Assembly (NCBI RefSeq): GCF_032854445.1
Contig: NC_088305.1
Coordinates: forward strand, 20,810,955-20,874,954
Reading direction: 5' to 3'
Length of the DNA stretch: 64,000 nucleotides
Source: Liolophura sinensis
Taxonomy: Eukaryota; Mollusca; Polyplacophora; Chitonida; Chitonidae
Shown piece after piece: positions 1 to 13,800 of the stretch. Within the stretch, counting starts at the first letter, position 1. Every line of letters starts with the position of its first letter. Position numbers and translations under genes: made by a program. The notes below the pieces were generated by a model, which saw only the letters and a program-made list of their open reading frames with translations, had not been told where the DNA came from and searched no databases.

Positions 1-209
1 TGCTTATGTTTGCCAGCTTGCCCTTTGACTTTTGGGGTTCTGGTGTAGTTTGTGTTCCCCACAAGAATAGTATAATATGCTCTAAACTTTCTCACAGTTT
101 AACATGGACTTTGTGCTGTGGATTCCAGGCAGTGTGCTATCGTAAACTGCGGCAGATAATCCTGGGAATGGATATGTGTGGCTCATTGAATGATGTGCTG
201 TTCTGTGAA
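1..209. other. No feature recognised
   Basis: AT-rich sequence leading into the 88-bp array. Short open frames exist on both strands but show no domain, no repeat periodicity of their own and no splice context. Confidence 0.6.
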
Positions 210-700
210 CAAATGTATTTGAAACTTCATAACACGGATATCTGTTCTGTTTCATGGATACACATGCTTTGAGATTTTTGCCATGCTGAATCGTGTACTG
301 ATAGAGTTGATACTTCATCACACGGATACCTGTTCTGTTTCATGGATACACATGCTTTAAGATTTTTGCCATGCTGAATCGTGTACTGATAGAGTTGATA
401 CCTCATCACACGGATACCTGTTCTGTTTCATGGATACACATGCTTTAAGATTTTTGCCATGCTGAATCGTGTACTGATAGAGTTGATACCTCATCACACG
501 GATACCTTTTCTGTTTCATGGATACACATGCTTTAAGATTTTTGCCATGCTGAATCGTGTACTGATAGAGTTGATACTTCATCACACGGATACCTGTTCT
601 GTTTCATGGATACACATGCTGCCATTCTGAATCATAAACAATAGACCTGAAACTTAATCGCACAAATAGCCGTTCTGTTTTGTGGATACACCTGCTTTTA
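210..700. repeat. 88-bp tandem repeat, about 5 copies plus a decayed last copy
   Basis: The word tgttctgtttcatggataca recurs at about 243, 331, 419, 507 (one change) and 595, always 88 bases apart. A sixth, diverged copy follows to about 700. The unit carries stop codons, so the short open frames across it are not genes. Confidence 0.95.
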
Positions 701-1984
701 CATCTCTGGCATAACTTCATTACAGGGAGACATCTTAATTTTCTTTGAAAGTGCTTTCTGAATTTCACCCCTGGGGTACCCAAAATTTTTGTCTTGGATT
801 TATGCAGATGTTTCAGTCTGTTTCTGGATACACAGTTTTTGGGGTATGAGAATACACAAAGTTTTGAATGGATTAAACTTACACGGATTAAAATCCTGCT
901 GGTAAGTCTGTACAGGGGCTTCAGGGTTTGACAGATGAAATACCTGGTGTGTAAGGCGTCAGATGTGAAGGGAAATCTGCTGTATTAACCAGACGTCAAT
1001 ATTGCAGTTGACTAAAGCTGTCTTGACCTGAACGGCCTCGGATGTTGATGTTGTTGTAGGGAGTACTGTGTGAGGTTGTGTATGCATGTGTACATGTGGG
1101 TCAGTGATCGGAGCTGTATTGAGCTACAAGTACGTCTAGGTGATACATGTAACTGAGTGGGCTGAGGAAAGCACTCACAAATACACAGTGTACAGTATCA
1201 GAAGGTGGCAGCACTGCAGCCAGGAACGGTGAATGTGCACCGTATGTAAGACTTGTGTACATAGCACGGTGCCGGATGGAAACTGAAACTCGATTGACAT
1301 GTGAGGATCCCGGTGCAGGAAAAATTCACTTTTTCCTGTACTTCCTGTTGGAAGCTATCTAGCTACAAGTTTTGAATTTGTCATTCAGACATACAGCATA
1401 CGTGCATTCCGGTTGAAAAATGTGCCGGTGATTATTGATGAAATTATGCTAAATGAACTGTTCTGAAAAGATCATGGTGCCAGGCCCATCGACATGCCTT
1501 GAGAGGTAGGATCTTTGCAAGGAACAATGACATCAAGCAACGGATGTCGGGATTGATCTGATACCCATTTAAAAACTTGTGAATAGGTTTGAGCTGTAAA
1601 CATACTGTACTTCAAGGAAACAGTTAATAGAGGGATAAAAAGATCAACTGCAACTTCAGAAGCACACAGCCATGATTAATTATAAACTTTCCCAGCATGC
1701 ATGTTAGACTTTTGTTACTTGGGAGAACGGTAGCCTGTCATTTTGATTTCGTGGATGTACCTATCCTGATCTGTACACACGTGGAAGCTAGGACGTTGGT
1801 GTTCATGCTTAGTGGTGTATGTGTGTACACGAGGCTCACGTATTGATTGGACGGACGATTGCCCCGGCCCCGTGTGTCATGATTAATTACCAGGTGAACA
1901 TTGCGGATTAATACATGTAGTGTGATTGAGAGAAACCGTGGGCAAATTTCCAGGTCTGCAAGGATACCCGGGGAGTATACTGGA
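701..1984. other. Gene-free stretch
   Basis: Nothing beyond scattered acatgta-type words. No exon with good splice borders and no SINE copy was recognised. It may lie in an upstream intron or the promoter region of the RhoGAP gene. Confidence 0.5.
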
Positions 1985-2395
1985 CGTGTTCATGTACCAA
2001 GATATACATGTACCAATAGCACACTGTCTGCATACTGGGGTAGTATAGACATTTTGGATGCCTTGTGTGAGGAAGCATTAGGCTGTCCGTGTGCAAAGAC
2101 ATACCATAAACACACTGTCTGCATACTGGTGTATAGACGTTTCGGTCATGTTGTGTGAAGAGACAACACAATTTTGTGTACATGTACCTTAAGTCATACC
2201 ATAAACATCAAGTACTGTCTGTATGGTTTTGTTCTGGGATAGACGTTGTGGCTATCTGTTTGAAAAGACAATACTGGACACTGTGCATGTACATATCAAG
2301 ACCTATCAAAAACATACATGTACTGTCTGCATACTTGTATACAGGGTATCCCAGACGCTGTGGCTGGCTCGGTGAGAAGACAATAGTTGATGCAA
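1985..2395. repeat. Diverged ~85-110 bp tandem repeat, about 4 copies
   Basis: The string around actgtctgcatact followed by atagacrtt(g/t)tgg returns at about 2020, 2112, 2210 and 2320, with the spacing drifting through small indels. The ORFs read across it on both strands are by-products. Confidence 0.7.
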
Positions 2396-4530
2396 TTCTC
2401 CTGCCCTGACTCACTCAGTGTGTTGTGCATGCACACATAGTACACACACGCAGCACGCTACAGTTGCAGTCTGCTGCTGTCTCCTGACTGGTATTGTGCC
2501 GGCTGTAAGCGTCTGATTCATAAACCTCGACATTCAGTATATGCAACATGGACATCGTGAATACTGTAGGTGCAGAATTCTGATTTGTGCAAAGTAGCGC
2601 ATGGCCATGTGAATGCTGACTGTTCAGCAGTGATGATACGATATAACATATACTACACATTACACAGACTTCAGGCCTTTTACGTCCATGTACCTTGTTT
2701 CTACATGTATATTGTGAGCAGATGCACATGTAACACTGAGCGTTAAGCTTGCATAGGAATAGTTACCACTATAGATTTTTTTGAGCTTTTAATCATTTTG
2801 AAATGTTAATTAACATATGCTTGGACAATATCAGCTGTTTATGCGGGTTACAGATGTTAACATAAATCATCAACCTTTTCAGCCACCACTCTGACCCAAC
2901 ATTGTGAGAGAAATATTGGATGTACAGAAATAATCAGAAATAAGTTATGTTTTTTATGTCATTTTCTTAATAATTGTACAGATAGATTCCACTGGAAAAG
3001 GTACTTTAGGGATTGAAAAGATTTACAGTAGTCTTATGCTTTCTGCCCTGCAAGTACAGGTGGTCAGGTTGTCTGTTAACACTCGACCTGAACTTTTGTT
3101 CAGGTGCATTCATCCCATGAGAGCAAGGTGATTTTTATGTGACGATGCCGGATTCTATTATGTTCGTTTTCACTAAGTGAAATAAAGCAAAACCACAAAC
3201 GACACCATGTCATAGGTTGTGGTCAGAAGTACAGGAGATAGCTGTTTCCACAGAAAAATGTCTACATTCTTGTGTAGAAAAGAAATTCTAATGCATAAGG
3301 ACATTTTCTTTTTCCACTAGCATTGTCCATTGTCCTCATCAAAGCTTTCTACACAGTTATTAAAGGGGATCTCCTATATAGATACAAAACCTCAAACATT
3401 CTGACTATTCAAGCAGATTTTTTTTTTTTTTTTTTTTTTTTTAACCAGAGAACATAGATTGTAAAGGTATATAGACTTGCCTGCAAACCTAAATGACATG
3501 TATATATAAGAATTATTAATGGTATAGTATTATTAAAGATAATATTCACAAGGGTGCACTGTCAGGGTCAAATAACATATCTTTCTGATAACTCTTAGTT
3601 ACATGTAGGTTTGGTTGGAAAACCAGTACTCTGTAGGGAAAGTATCTGTTGCATTGCGAATGGTGAAGGTTATGTACTAAATGCATTCATAAATGTAGAG
3701 TTTTTAAATTTTCCAAAAATACGGCAAACAAACAAATAAAGTGTATATGTACTGAGCTCCAGTTTTGACAGAGTGCATGTTTGGTTTATACTGTGTCAAC
3801 CAGTGTTATTGCATAAATCTAAAGTAAACTGCCTGGCAATTGGAGAAATGGATCTTTGTTGGTGGATAGACATGTTAATTTAAAAGGGTGATAAAGTACT
3901 AGTGTAAAACTTAAAATGAGAAATTGACCACAGTGTTTCTATAGAAACATACGTGGTCACATGTGTTCAAGTGTTTCTTTTTGTATTTTCATCAGAATTT
4001 TTCGTATTGCTTAGTACTACAGTTTGTGGGTTGTTGTTTTTTTTGATTGGCTTTATAAGTGAAGGTGGGAATTCATTTACATGTACAGAAAAGGAGTTAC
4101 AATAGTTGTTGTTGTAACTTTGTCCATATGTTTTCCTTCCCTTTTGAGTGCATGTATCAGTGTTATGTACACATGTGTAGAATATTTTTTTTTTCACGTA
4201 GATGCTTGTAGGTTCTTGTATATATATACATGCACTAGTTTTTTTTTTTATTACCAACATATTGCAAGGTTTATTTGGTTTTTGTTTTGTATTTATTGTT
4301 GGTTTTAGGAAAGTTAAATATTGCATATGTGGTGCATACTAATGTGATTCCAGAAAACAATAATTAGACGGTGTAAGTTGTTATTTCACGTGGGTTGACA
4401 GTCTAACCATCAGATATAACTGGACTGGTGGGGTTCACCTTGAAGAACCTCCCCCCCCCCCGTGTCCTCTCTTCTCAGGCCGGCCGAGTCTGTCAGCAGC
4501 CAGGCTGTGTTGTTGTTGTTGTTGTTTTAG
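2396..4530. other. Upstream non-coding sequence or intron of the RhoGAP gene
   Basis: AT-rich, with a 25-base T run at 3418-3442 and a C run just before 4462. No exon was recognised and no PDZ-coding segment was found. The final bases, a TGTTGTT-rich tract ending in TTTTAG at 4530, make a strong 3' splice site, so at least the end of this stretch is probably an intron. Confidence 0.55.
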
Positions 4531-4838
4531 CTGAGGTATTGTGATAAGTGACAGAATTATGCTTTCCACTATGGAGATCCCCGACTCGTGCCCTACTCAG
4601 TACTTTCTGGATCCAGAGACGGACACGGATTTGGACTACCTGTTCAGCGGGTCAGCTTTATCTCTCACTGTCCCTAATTTTCCAGTCATGACCGCGTCAA
4701 CGGAGAATCTGAACCGAGCTGGCTGCAAGTCCTCCGAAGAGTCCATGGTTGCCCCCGGAGACGGCATGGTCCCGCCCACCTCATCTGGGCTCAAATCTGC
4801 GTCAGTGCCAAATGTGGTGATGAGGAAGAAAGCTGAAG
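4531..4838 (+). CDS. ARHGAP21/23: RhoGAP gene, first coding exon with 5' UTR part (coding from 4559 or 4571)
   Basis: A T-rich tract and TTTTAG at 4530 define the acceptor; the donor is GAAG|GTGACA at 4838/4839 (phase 1). Downstream of 4531 all three frames meet a stop within 25 bases, so translation must begin inside the exon. ATG 4559 has A at -3; ATG 4571 has A at -3 and G at +4 and is the better context. It encodes residues 1-93, acidic then Ser/Pro-rich, with no recognised domain. A weaker acceptor ending at 4554 would allow read-through from upstream PDZ exons. Which acceptor and ATG are used needs cDNA. Confidence 0.75.
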
Positions 4839-7800
4839 GTGACAGTCTTCATAGTGAATTTATTTATTAACCGTTTAAAATTAGTTAAAGGTCTGCCAGC
4901 AATCTGTGGATAGTCGTGGGTTTCCCCCAGGCTGTGTCCAGTTTCCTACCATCATTATGCTGGCCGCCGTTGTATCAGTGAAATATTCTTGAGTATGGTG
5001 TAAAACACCAATGGAATAAATAAATTTAATATCATCTTAAATGACCTAAAATTTTATCCAAGACGGAGTTGGTCATTTTTCTTGATTATGAAGAGTTCCA
5101 TTGATCTTATACAGGTGTTTTGTTTGGAAGGTGGGATGATATCTTGCTGGGAAGTTTCAGCACCAAAATTACATTTGATGACATCTTAAAATCTACTATT
5201 GATGGTTCAAGTTGTGGTCATTTGAATTAGTTATTGTTTGTATTTATTTATTTCCTTGGTATGTTATGGGATACACAAGTATATTTCACTTATACGACGG
5301 CGGCCAGCTTTATGGTGGGAAGAAAATGGGCAGAGCCCGGGGGAAACCCACAACCTTCCGTAGATTCGTTATTGTTTGTATAAGTTTCCTTGGTTACAAC
5401 CAGGTGTCAGTGATGTTAATGTAAGTTTCAGCACCAAGAACATATTCAATGACATTTATAGTATTTGTCTCTAAAAATGCACTTTTTGTGGGTAAAATGT
5501 TGGGTCATTAACAATTCTTATTGTTGGTAAGAATTTACAAGGTGACAACAAATAAATAAGTCTTTGTTTTGTTTGTGTGGTCTGTTTGTGCGTTCTTAAC
5601 ACTCTTTGGAAACGATCCCTCTTCCACCAGTATGATCTGCAAGGCTGTACATCCGTGGAAAGTTCCTAGCATCATGCCTAAGGTCGGTACTCTGGTTTCC
5701 TCCACCTTGAACCCTGACTCCCATCGTATGAGTTAAATATGCTTCAGTATTCTGTTAAACACCCATCAATCAATCAATCAATCAATCAAATGAAATAACA
5801 CAATCACGTCTTATATTTCCCTGGCACAGTAGAAGATGATGGCATCAAGCTTCATCGGCGGACGTCATACCTGATGGCCACGGCCAAGGATAGGACTACA
5901 CTGACCCTGCCACTGGACAAGTCTGCACCGGTCAGCACAGAAATGCCGTAAGTCACCTGTCGCACTATATCTAGTTTTGATAACGGTGATATATCATTAT
6001 TTCGGCAATAATTTTGAAATGCTAATGAAATTATTGTGAGCCTATTTTGATCACAGAGTTCGGCGATAACATTTCTGATTTTGATGTGTTTTCTACACGC
6101 ACCGAAATCAAATATTGCTACTTCTTTTTTTCAGATCAACCATCAAGCTTTGGGGAATTTAACAACTTGTAAAATGGGGAAAAAAAGACTATTAAAAATC
6201 AGTTATTTTGAGTGTGAACAGCAGAGAAGGGACTATGTTACACTATGTGTATTTTGTGCTAATTTCTGTCTCTTGTTTGCACATTCGAGCTCAGTTTAGT
6301 ATTCATTTGTTTCTTTGTAGGGTAAGTCCCTCCAAGGGCATCAATATCAAGAAACAGAAACAGCGCTTTGGGGAAAAGGTAAACAGATTTACTCTGTCTT
6401 CATCCATGCCAGAGATAGTGGGGTCTTGGGGGAAAAGTCGAGTAAAGATATTGTTAGGTCTTTGCTAAGTTAACTAGGTCTTCAGCCATTGACGTGCCAG
6501 GTTCAGTTTCAGTTCCTGATGGTTCGGCTGGGGCTTTACGACAGGTGGATTGTCAAGGTTTTGCCATAGGGTCATAGGGTAACTCTGGGCTTTGCCCATT
6601 TTGAAAGTTCATATTTTTGGAGTTTACTTCATGTACATGTGTATAATGGCCATTTTCTTCGGCTGATCAACATGACTTACCATGGTTGGTGCGCTAGCGC
6701 AGCGTAATGACCCAGAAGCATCTCGCCAGTGTGGTTGATGTGAGTTTAAGTCCAGCTCATGCTGGCTTCCTCTCCGGTCGTATGTGGGAAGTTCTGCCAG
6801 CGGCGTGTGGATGGTCGTGGGTTTCCACCAGACTCTGCCCGGACTGAATACAGTGTAAAACAGCAATCAAAAAAATAAATAAATGACTTATTAGACTTAA
6901 AATATTCTTTAGAACTGTCTGAAATAGCAATTGTAATCAAACTGTAGAACTGTGGCTCATGTCACAATCATAGATGTATTACCAATTTATTTACTCACTT
7001 TATTGTCAGACCCAGTTTCCTCCCACCACAATCCTGGCGGCATAGTGAAATATCCTTGAGTATGACATAAAACTCTAATCAAATAAACAAATGAGAAATT
7101 TTTATGTCCATTAAACAAGAGCGAAATTGGTTGTCTTGTGAAAATTCAGCCCTGTCATCCCACAGACACTATTGTATGTATTGTCATGATTGTGGATGGT
7201 GGTAAACACTTATCAGATAAATTTATTTATTTATTTATTTGATTTGTGTTTTATGCCGTACTCAAGAATATTTCACTTATACGGCAGTGGCCAGCATTAT
7301 AGTGGGAGGAAACCAGACAGAACACAGGGGAAACCCACGACCATCTGCAGGTTGCTGCAAGACATTCCCGCGTATGGCCGGAGAGGAAGCCAGAATGAGC
7401 TGGACTTGAACTCGCAGCGAATCAGATATATGAATAAAGAAATAAATTATGTTGTAGACACCTCGTATTCCTGAAGGTAATGAAGGGAAGCGTTCATCCC
7501 AGGATTTGAACAGCCCGATCCATGAGGTGGTGAAAGAAGGCTTCCTCTACTGCAAGACCGCCATCACAGATGGAAAGGTAAGAGACACATTCCTAATACT
7601 TGGGAAATGATGACTGGGTAAAATTTGTATAGCTGAAAGCGTGTAATTTTCTTCAGCCTCAGGAATTATTTTGCTTGTACTGAAGAACAAGGTATATTTC
7701 TTAAAGGTGGCTGGTAATGTTTCTCTGACGTGAGCTTGTACCGGTTTGTTGTGATTTCAGAGAGCCAGTGACCGCTCCTGGAAACCGATGTGGGCTACCT

Positions 7801-10800
7801 TGAAAGGTCATGCCCTTTACTTGGTCAAGGACAAAAAAGACGGTTCCTGGGTAAGTGATCTGCTGATGTTTTTCAAGAACAGGGCTTTAGGTTGGGTTGG
7901 GTGGGTTGGGGTGAGGTGGAAAAATTTTTTTTTTCTCTCCACAATGTTTGTGTAGGGGAAATTTAAAACTTTCTTTCAATTATATAATAGGAGAACCAGC
8001 AATTTATTTACATCGCAAGTAAGAGAATAAACAGATGGCTATTCAGTGCAATTGAGGAGGTGTCATTTTGTGTGGGTTTCTGAATTGCGACAGATACATG
8101 ACCTCACATATACTTGATAACATATGACCTAATACTGGCCTGGATAGCACAGTTGGTAGAGCGTTGGGGGAGCGGTAGATCCAGGATCTATCCTGGGTCG
8201 ACTCACACCTAAGACTTTAAAAGAGGAAGTTGTAACCTCCTTGCTTGGTGTTCAGCATAAAGGGGATAGTGCAATGACTGGTTGACCCGTATCAGTATAA
8301 TTGCTCGGGCGGGGCGGCTTACTTGCCTTGGGTAAGTCGTCTCATTGAAGCAGCACCAGATAAAAGAGCAGTGGAAATCTGTCCTGCGACAAGGAAGCAT
8401 ATTACATACACCCTAAGGATTCCTTCGTCGTCATATGAGTAAAAAAATTGTTAAGTACGATGTTAGACCCCAAGCACTCACTCACTCACTCATATGACTT
8501 AACAGTAACTCCTCATAACAATCTTACCACTTACCACTTGCAATTCTTACCATTTTTATGACAGGTATTAGTAGGGCTAAAGGCAAAAAAAGTACATTTC
8601 TCTCTCTCTTCTCTCTCTCTTCAGTGTATGTGTGATAAAACATGATCAGAATGTTCTACAATTTATTTTCGTGTAAATATATACATGTAACATCTAGGAG
8701 GAGCTAGTAATTTATGATTTGAGACAAATTCCTGGCCAGTACTACGATTTACCTTATTAAAGTGCAATATTGGCTTTATGTCTAATCTTTACCTTTAGAA
8801 TCCCAATGACGAGCAGCTGATCTCTATCAAGTCATGCCTGGTGGACATCGCCAACGATTACACGAAGAAAAAGAACGTGTTCCGTCTGAAGACGTACAAC
8901 GGGTCTGAGTACCTGCTGCAGGCAGATGACCAGGACGCCATGTCCGATTGGATACAGGCCATTCAGACCAACAACGACCCGGACGGTGATGTAAGACACG
9001 ATATTCGGGTAAAGCTGTAGATGGCTTTGGTCTCCCAAAACACCATTCTGTACAGTGTTGCCCAGTGAACACTGATGGAGCACTTTCATTGAATTTCATG
9101 ACAATTTTTGCCTGAAAATTGAAAGTCGGATTAGACTATAAAAGATACCCAAGGAACAAGTTGTTTTCAAGAGTAAATTAGTCATGGACCTTTGTTATAG
9201 AACTTTTTTTGATTTTTTTTGTTTTTCTCATCATTTCATTGAAAAGTTTTCTTTATGTAATAGTGAAAATGTTTAGGGACATTAGGGTAAATTAGTAGTT
9301 GTTTTTTTGGCCATAAGTTTTGATTCTGTGACCATCCGGTAGTATTTGTATTTTTTAACCATGCTTTAGTGTTTCATTTGCACACACCTGTTTCATAAAT
9401 CAAAGTGATTTTTGACTGTGAGTCATTATTTTTTCAGGAAAAGGGAGTGGTTATGTCGGACTTCATGTTACGCAAAACCACGCAATATGACCAACAAGTG
9501 CCCTCCAAAACCTCGCCCCAGGCACAGCAGAAAAGCAAGAAGCTCTCAGGGTTGTCTTTCAAGGGTAAAATGCCATACTCTCCGAATGTGAAGAGGAAAA
9601 AACCGCTAGGTGAGACTGAATAAGCTTGCTACAAGCTGATTCCCTTGTCTGATGCCATATTCATAAGAATAAATGACAACATGTCTCAGTGTGTTGTGTG
9701 ACAACAGCGACTAGCAAATATCCTGCCCTGTTGATCAGCATAGTCACCATTACTGGTGTGCGTTGGAGCTAGTGGAATTTGGACAGTATCATGGGGGGTA
9801 CAGAGGAAAAGGGTCATGGTTGAGTCCAAGTGACTTGGTGTCCTCCAACCTGACAACTCTGCGCCAAGTAACCTGGTGTCCTCTAACCTGACAACTCTGC
9901 GCCAAGTAACCTGGTGTCCTCCAACCTGACAACTCTGTCATAAGCAAAATATTCTCAAGTTCCTTTATGGCATTAAAGACTAATAAAGTAAATAAATAAA
10001 GTTGTTTTTCCCGGGTCTTATGAGGTGTCTCTCTAATACGGAATTTTCAGCTCACTTCAGGGGAAATCAGGATCTTTAAACTATCTAATTTTTTTACCAA
10101 AACAGCCGGAACTAATTGTTTTACTAATTACTAGTCAGCTAGTAGAAGAAATTTGCAGCTCAGTTCCATGGAAATGAATCTCTTCACTGAATGTGTATAT
10201 GTACAACATGTGCTGGAGATGAGATTAAGAGTTTGACATCTTCTCTTCCACAGACGATGCGTCGCGCTCTAAAACCTGGAAAGGGAAGTTCAAGAGTTTC
10301 CGGCGCCTAGCTGGTGGGGCCAGTTCTGCGGTCGAGGAGGAAGTTGTGCCCACGGGGACATTTGGAGTGCCGCTGGAACTCTGTGTGCCCTCTCCAGAGA
10401 ATGAGGTCAGTTACTATCACTGTGATTTTTAACAACCTCTGTTATCTCACCCAGTAAATTTTGTGATTTGTCATAACTGCCAGGAAGCAAAAAGCAACAT
10501 ATTTCCAGTAGCCAGTTGCGGGAAGCAATTTTTAGCTAAAGCCAAACTTATGAAATTGACTAAAACTGCTCTAAAACTTTAGGAACTTGCCTATTGTTTT
10601 GACATGAATTTTTAGCGAATATTTCTGACTTCGGTGAAATATCTGGAAAACTGTTTTGGGATTCAGACCAGCATGTTTCCTACTGTTGCTAGAATTGAGT
10701 GCACTTGGTTTTAATACATTAAAAGTCATAGAAAAGAAAGAGTCATTGGAAGGAAATCATTTTGCTTTAAGCTGGGAAAGGACGGGTAAATAAGCTACAA

Positions 10801-13800
10801 AATTAGTATCCATTAATCTCTACATGTAGTTTTTCACATAAACAGAGTGATAGTTTAGTAGCCACAAAAGATTTTCTTTCATGAGTAGAAACCCAGTACG
10901 AACACATTTTGTTTTATTCTTCTTTCTGTGTACTTACTAAGACTTGTTTAAACAATGATTTGTTTTCAGCTGGTGCCCCTCATCGTGGAGATCTGTACCA
11001 AGATTGTGGAGGCGAGAGGGTTAGAGGTGGTCGGCATCTACCGCGTACCCGGGAATACTGTGTCAGTCCACACCATGCAGGATGATCTCAATAGGGTGAG
11101 GCTGTCAAAGGGAGGCTACTCTCATCATGATATCCTCATTGGAAACACTATTGGGGGGTTTGTTATGCCTCATTGGGTTTGCAGTTCTTTTTTGCATCAA
11201 CTTCTGCAGTTAGCCTGTCTTTGAATTGACCACATGAGTGGCTGAAAATGTTTGTTTCAGAATAATCCTGATAAATATAAATAAATATTTATAAAAATTT
11301 ATTTATAAAATAAATATTTTATGTATTTTGCAGGTTTTTTGATGAAGTTTGTCTTCCAAAAAGTGTGAACAATATAACCAATCACAGATCAATCAGCTCT
11401 TCAGCCTAAAATACATGTACCACAAACGTGGTATATTTGACCCAACTCATCCAAGGATAGTTGATGCCTCACTGGAAAACCCCATTGTTCCTGTCCTTTA
11501 GAAACCTGTCAAGAGCACAAATGTTCAGCTCCTCAATTTTCTCTATCATTTCTCCACTCTAAACTTTTTGCAAAACTTTCTGCAGACTCCCAAGTTATAG
11601 TGGATACGATCCCGCAATAGTTCCCGGAAAGTTTTTGACAGGTCACGTGATACAATAGGCTTTTTTTTTTAACTTTAAGCAATAAAAGTTTTAACTCAAA
11701 ACTCCCCCATTTTGCAGACTGAAGGAGTTACAACTAATGGTTGTGCAGAATGTTGATGTTAACCACAATAGGAGAGTTTCGAGTTTTTTGATGAATGAAA
11801 ATATTAACCACAGTAGGAGAGTTTCGAGTTTTTTGATGAATGAAAATATTAACCACAGTAGGAGAGTTTCGAGTTTTTGGATGAATGAAGATGTTAACCA
11901 CAATAGGAGAGTTTCGAGTTTTTGGATGAATGAAAATATTAACCACAGTAGGAGAGTTTCGAGTTTTTGGATGAATGAAGATGTTAACCACAATAGGAGA
12001 GTTTCAAGTTTTTTGATGAATGAAAATATTAACCACAGTAGGAGAGTTTCGAGTTTTTGGATGAATGAAAATATTAACCACAGTAGGAGAGTTTCAAGTT
12101 TTTTGATGAATGAAGATATTAACCACAATAGGAGAGTTTCAAGTTTTTTGATGAATGAAGAAAAAGTCCCAACTATATCATGTGACCCGTCAAAAACATT
12201 AGGCAACTGTTTTTGACCACACTCAAGATAACATGGGCATCTGAAAAAAGTGTCATAAAAAGTACATGTAATTTTTAGGGGACAAATGATACAGAAAATC
12301 TAGAGTCTGAACATTTGTGAACTTAAGTACCTAAATTAAAGAGGTGTCATTTGTGCCTTTGGAAAGGGGGTGAGACAGGTGATCATTAAATGAATGTCAA
12401 CAAAGGTTGCCTATTAAAACCTTTTTCACCATACACACCATGACACAGTAGGACTGTTTTTACCTTTGATGACAAAAAAGTTCCAACTCCAAACTCCCCT
12501 ATGGTCGGTTGTAACTGGATTGTTGTTGCAAAAAAAGATGAAAGTCATCTCCTTTTATGAAGTGTTCACAGAAGTACTAGGCAGTGACTTTGATCCGATG
12601 TTTCATGAGTTTTTTTTACGATGTTCCTGCAGGGTTTCGAGAATATGAACAGTGAGAACGACAAATGGTTAGATGTGAATGTGATCAGCAGTTTGCTCAA
12701 AGCCTTCTTCAGGAAGCTCCCAGAGCCTCTGGTCACTGAGGGTGAGTTTATACTGGATACAGCCTTATTAACAAGCCTTCATGTGAAGTTCCTTTTAAAA
12801 TCCAAAGTTTTGCATGTGTATTTCTCTGGCTTGGCTGCGCTTATATACAAGGTTCTTTGTTAGGTTCTTTCTACCACGTTCTTTATACCAGGTTCTTTAT
12901 ACCAGGTCCTTTGTCAGGTTCTTTATAGCGGGTTCTTTATACTAGGCTCTTTGTCTGGTTCTTTATACCATAACATTTTGAAGTCATTTAAAGAAAATAA
13001 AAAAATTGGTCTCACACACAGAATAAACAACTTGTCTGTGCTAGGTGATTGTCGTCTCCTTATTGAAATATTTTTGAACTGTCTAAAATGCCAGTTTTTA
13101 TGTCAAAATAAATGTCATGAAATATTTCTTTTGGTGCTAAAACTAGCATTTATCCACAAAGATTATCATCCTTCCATCAAAAAAATAAAAACAAAACTCA
13201 AAATTCCTTTCTAAGATCAAGGTAATGCAGTTTAATTCATGGTCCAAATGTTAGATCCGTACGTGGGAAGGTCTGCCAGCAACCTGCGGATGGGTGTGAG
13301 TTTCCTCCGGTTTCCTCCCACCATAATGCTGGCGGCTGTCGTATAAGCGAGATATTCTTGAATACAGCATAAAACACCAATCAAATAAATAAATAAATAA
13401 AATAAATGGTCATATCCATAATCATATCATTACTTGTCGCCCACAGATTTGTACCAGTCTTTTATCAATGCTAACCGTGCGGACGACCCCATGAGACGGA
13501 TGCTGAGCCTTAAGAGACTTCTGCACGATTTACCCGAACATCATTTTGAGACATTCAGACATCTGGCAGCTCACCTAAAACTAGTCGCCATGCACGAGGA
13601 GTACAATAAGATGGACTCTCGGAACTTGGCCATCGTGTTTGGTCCGACGCTGATTAGGCGTAAAGACGAGGACATGGCCACTCTGGTGAAGGACATGTCT
13701 GATCAGTGCCGGATTGTGGAGAGCGTCATTGTTAATGTGAGTATATAGAGTAATGAAAGGGCCACCACTCTGTAAAGGATACATGAAAAAGGAACTCTGT

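Noticed and set aside
11691-12216. Open frames of 159-171 codons on both strands across the 45-bp array
   Set aside because: The unit is a multiple of three, so several frames stay open by arithmetic. The array lies inside an intron between two RhoGAP exons that join correctly without it.
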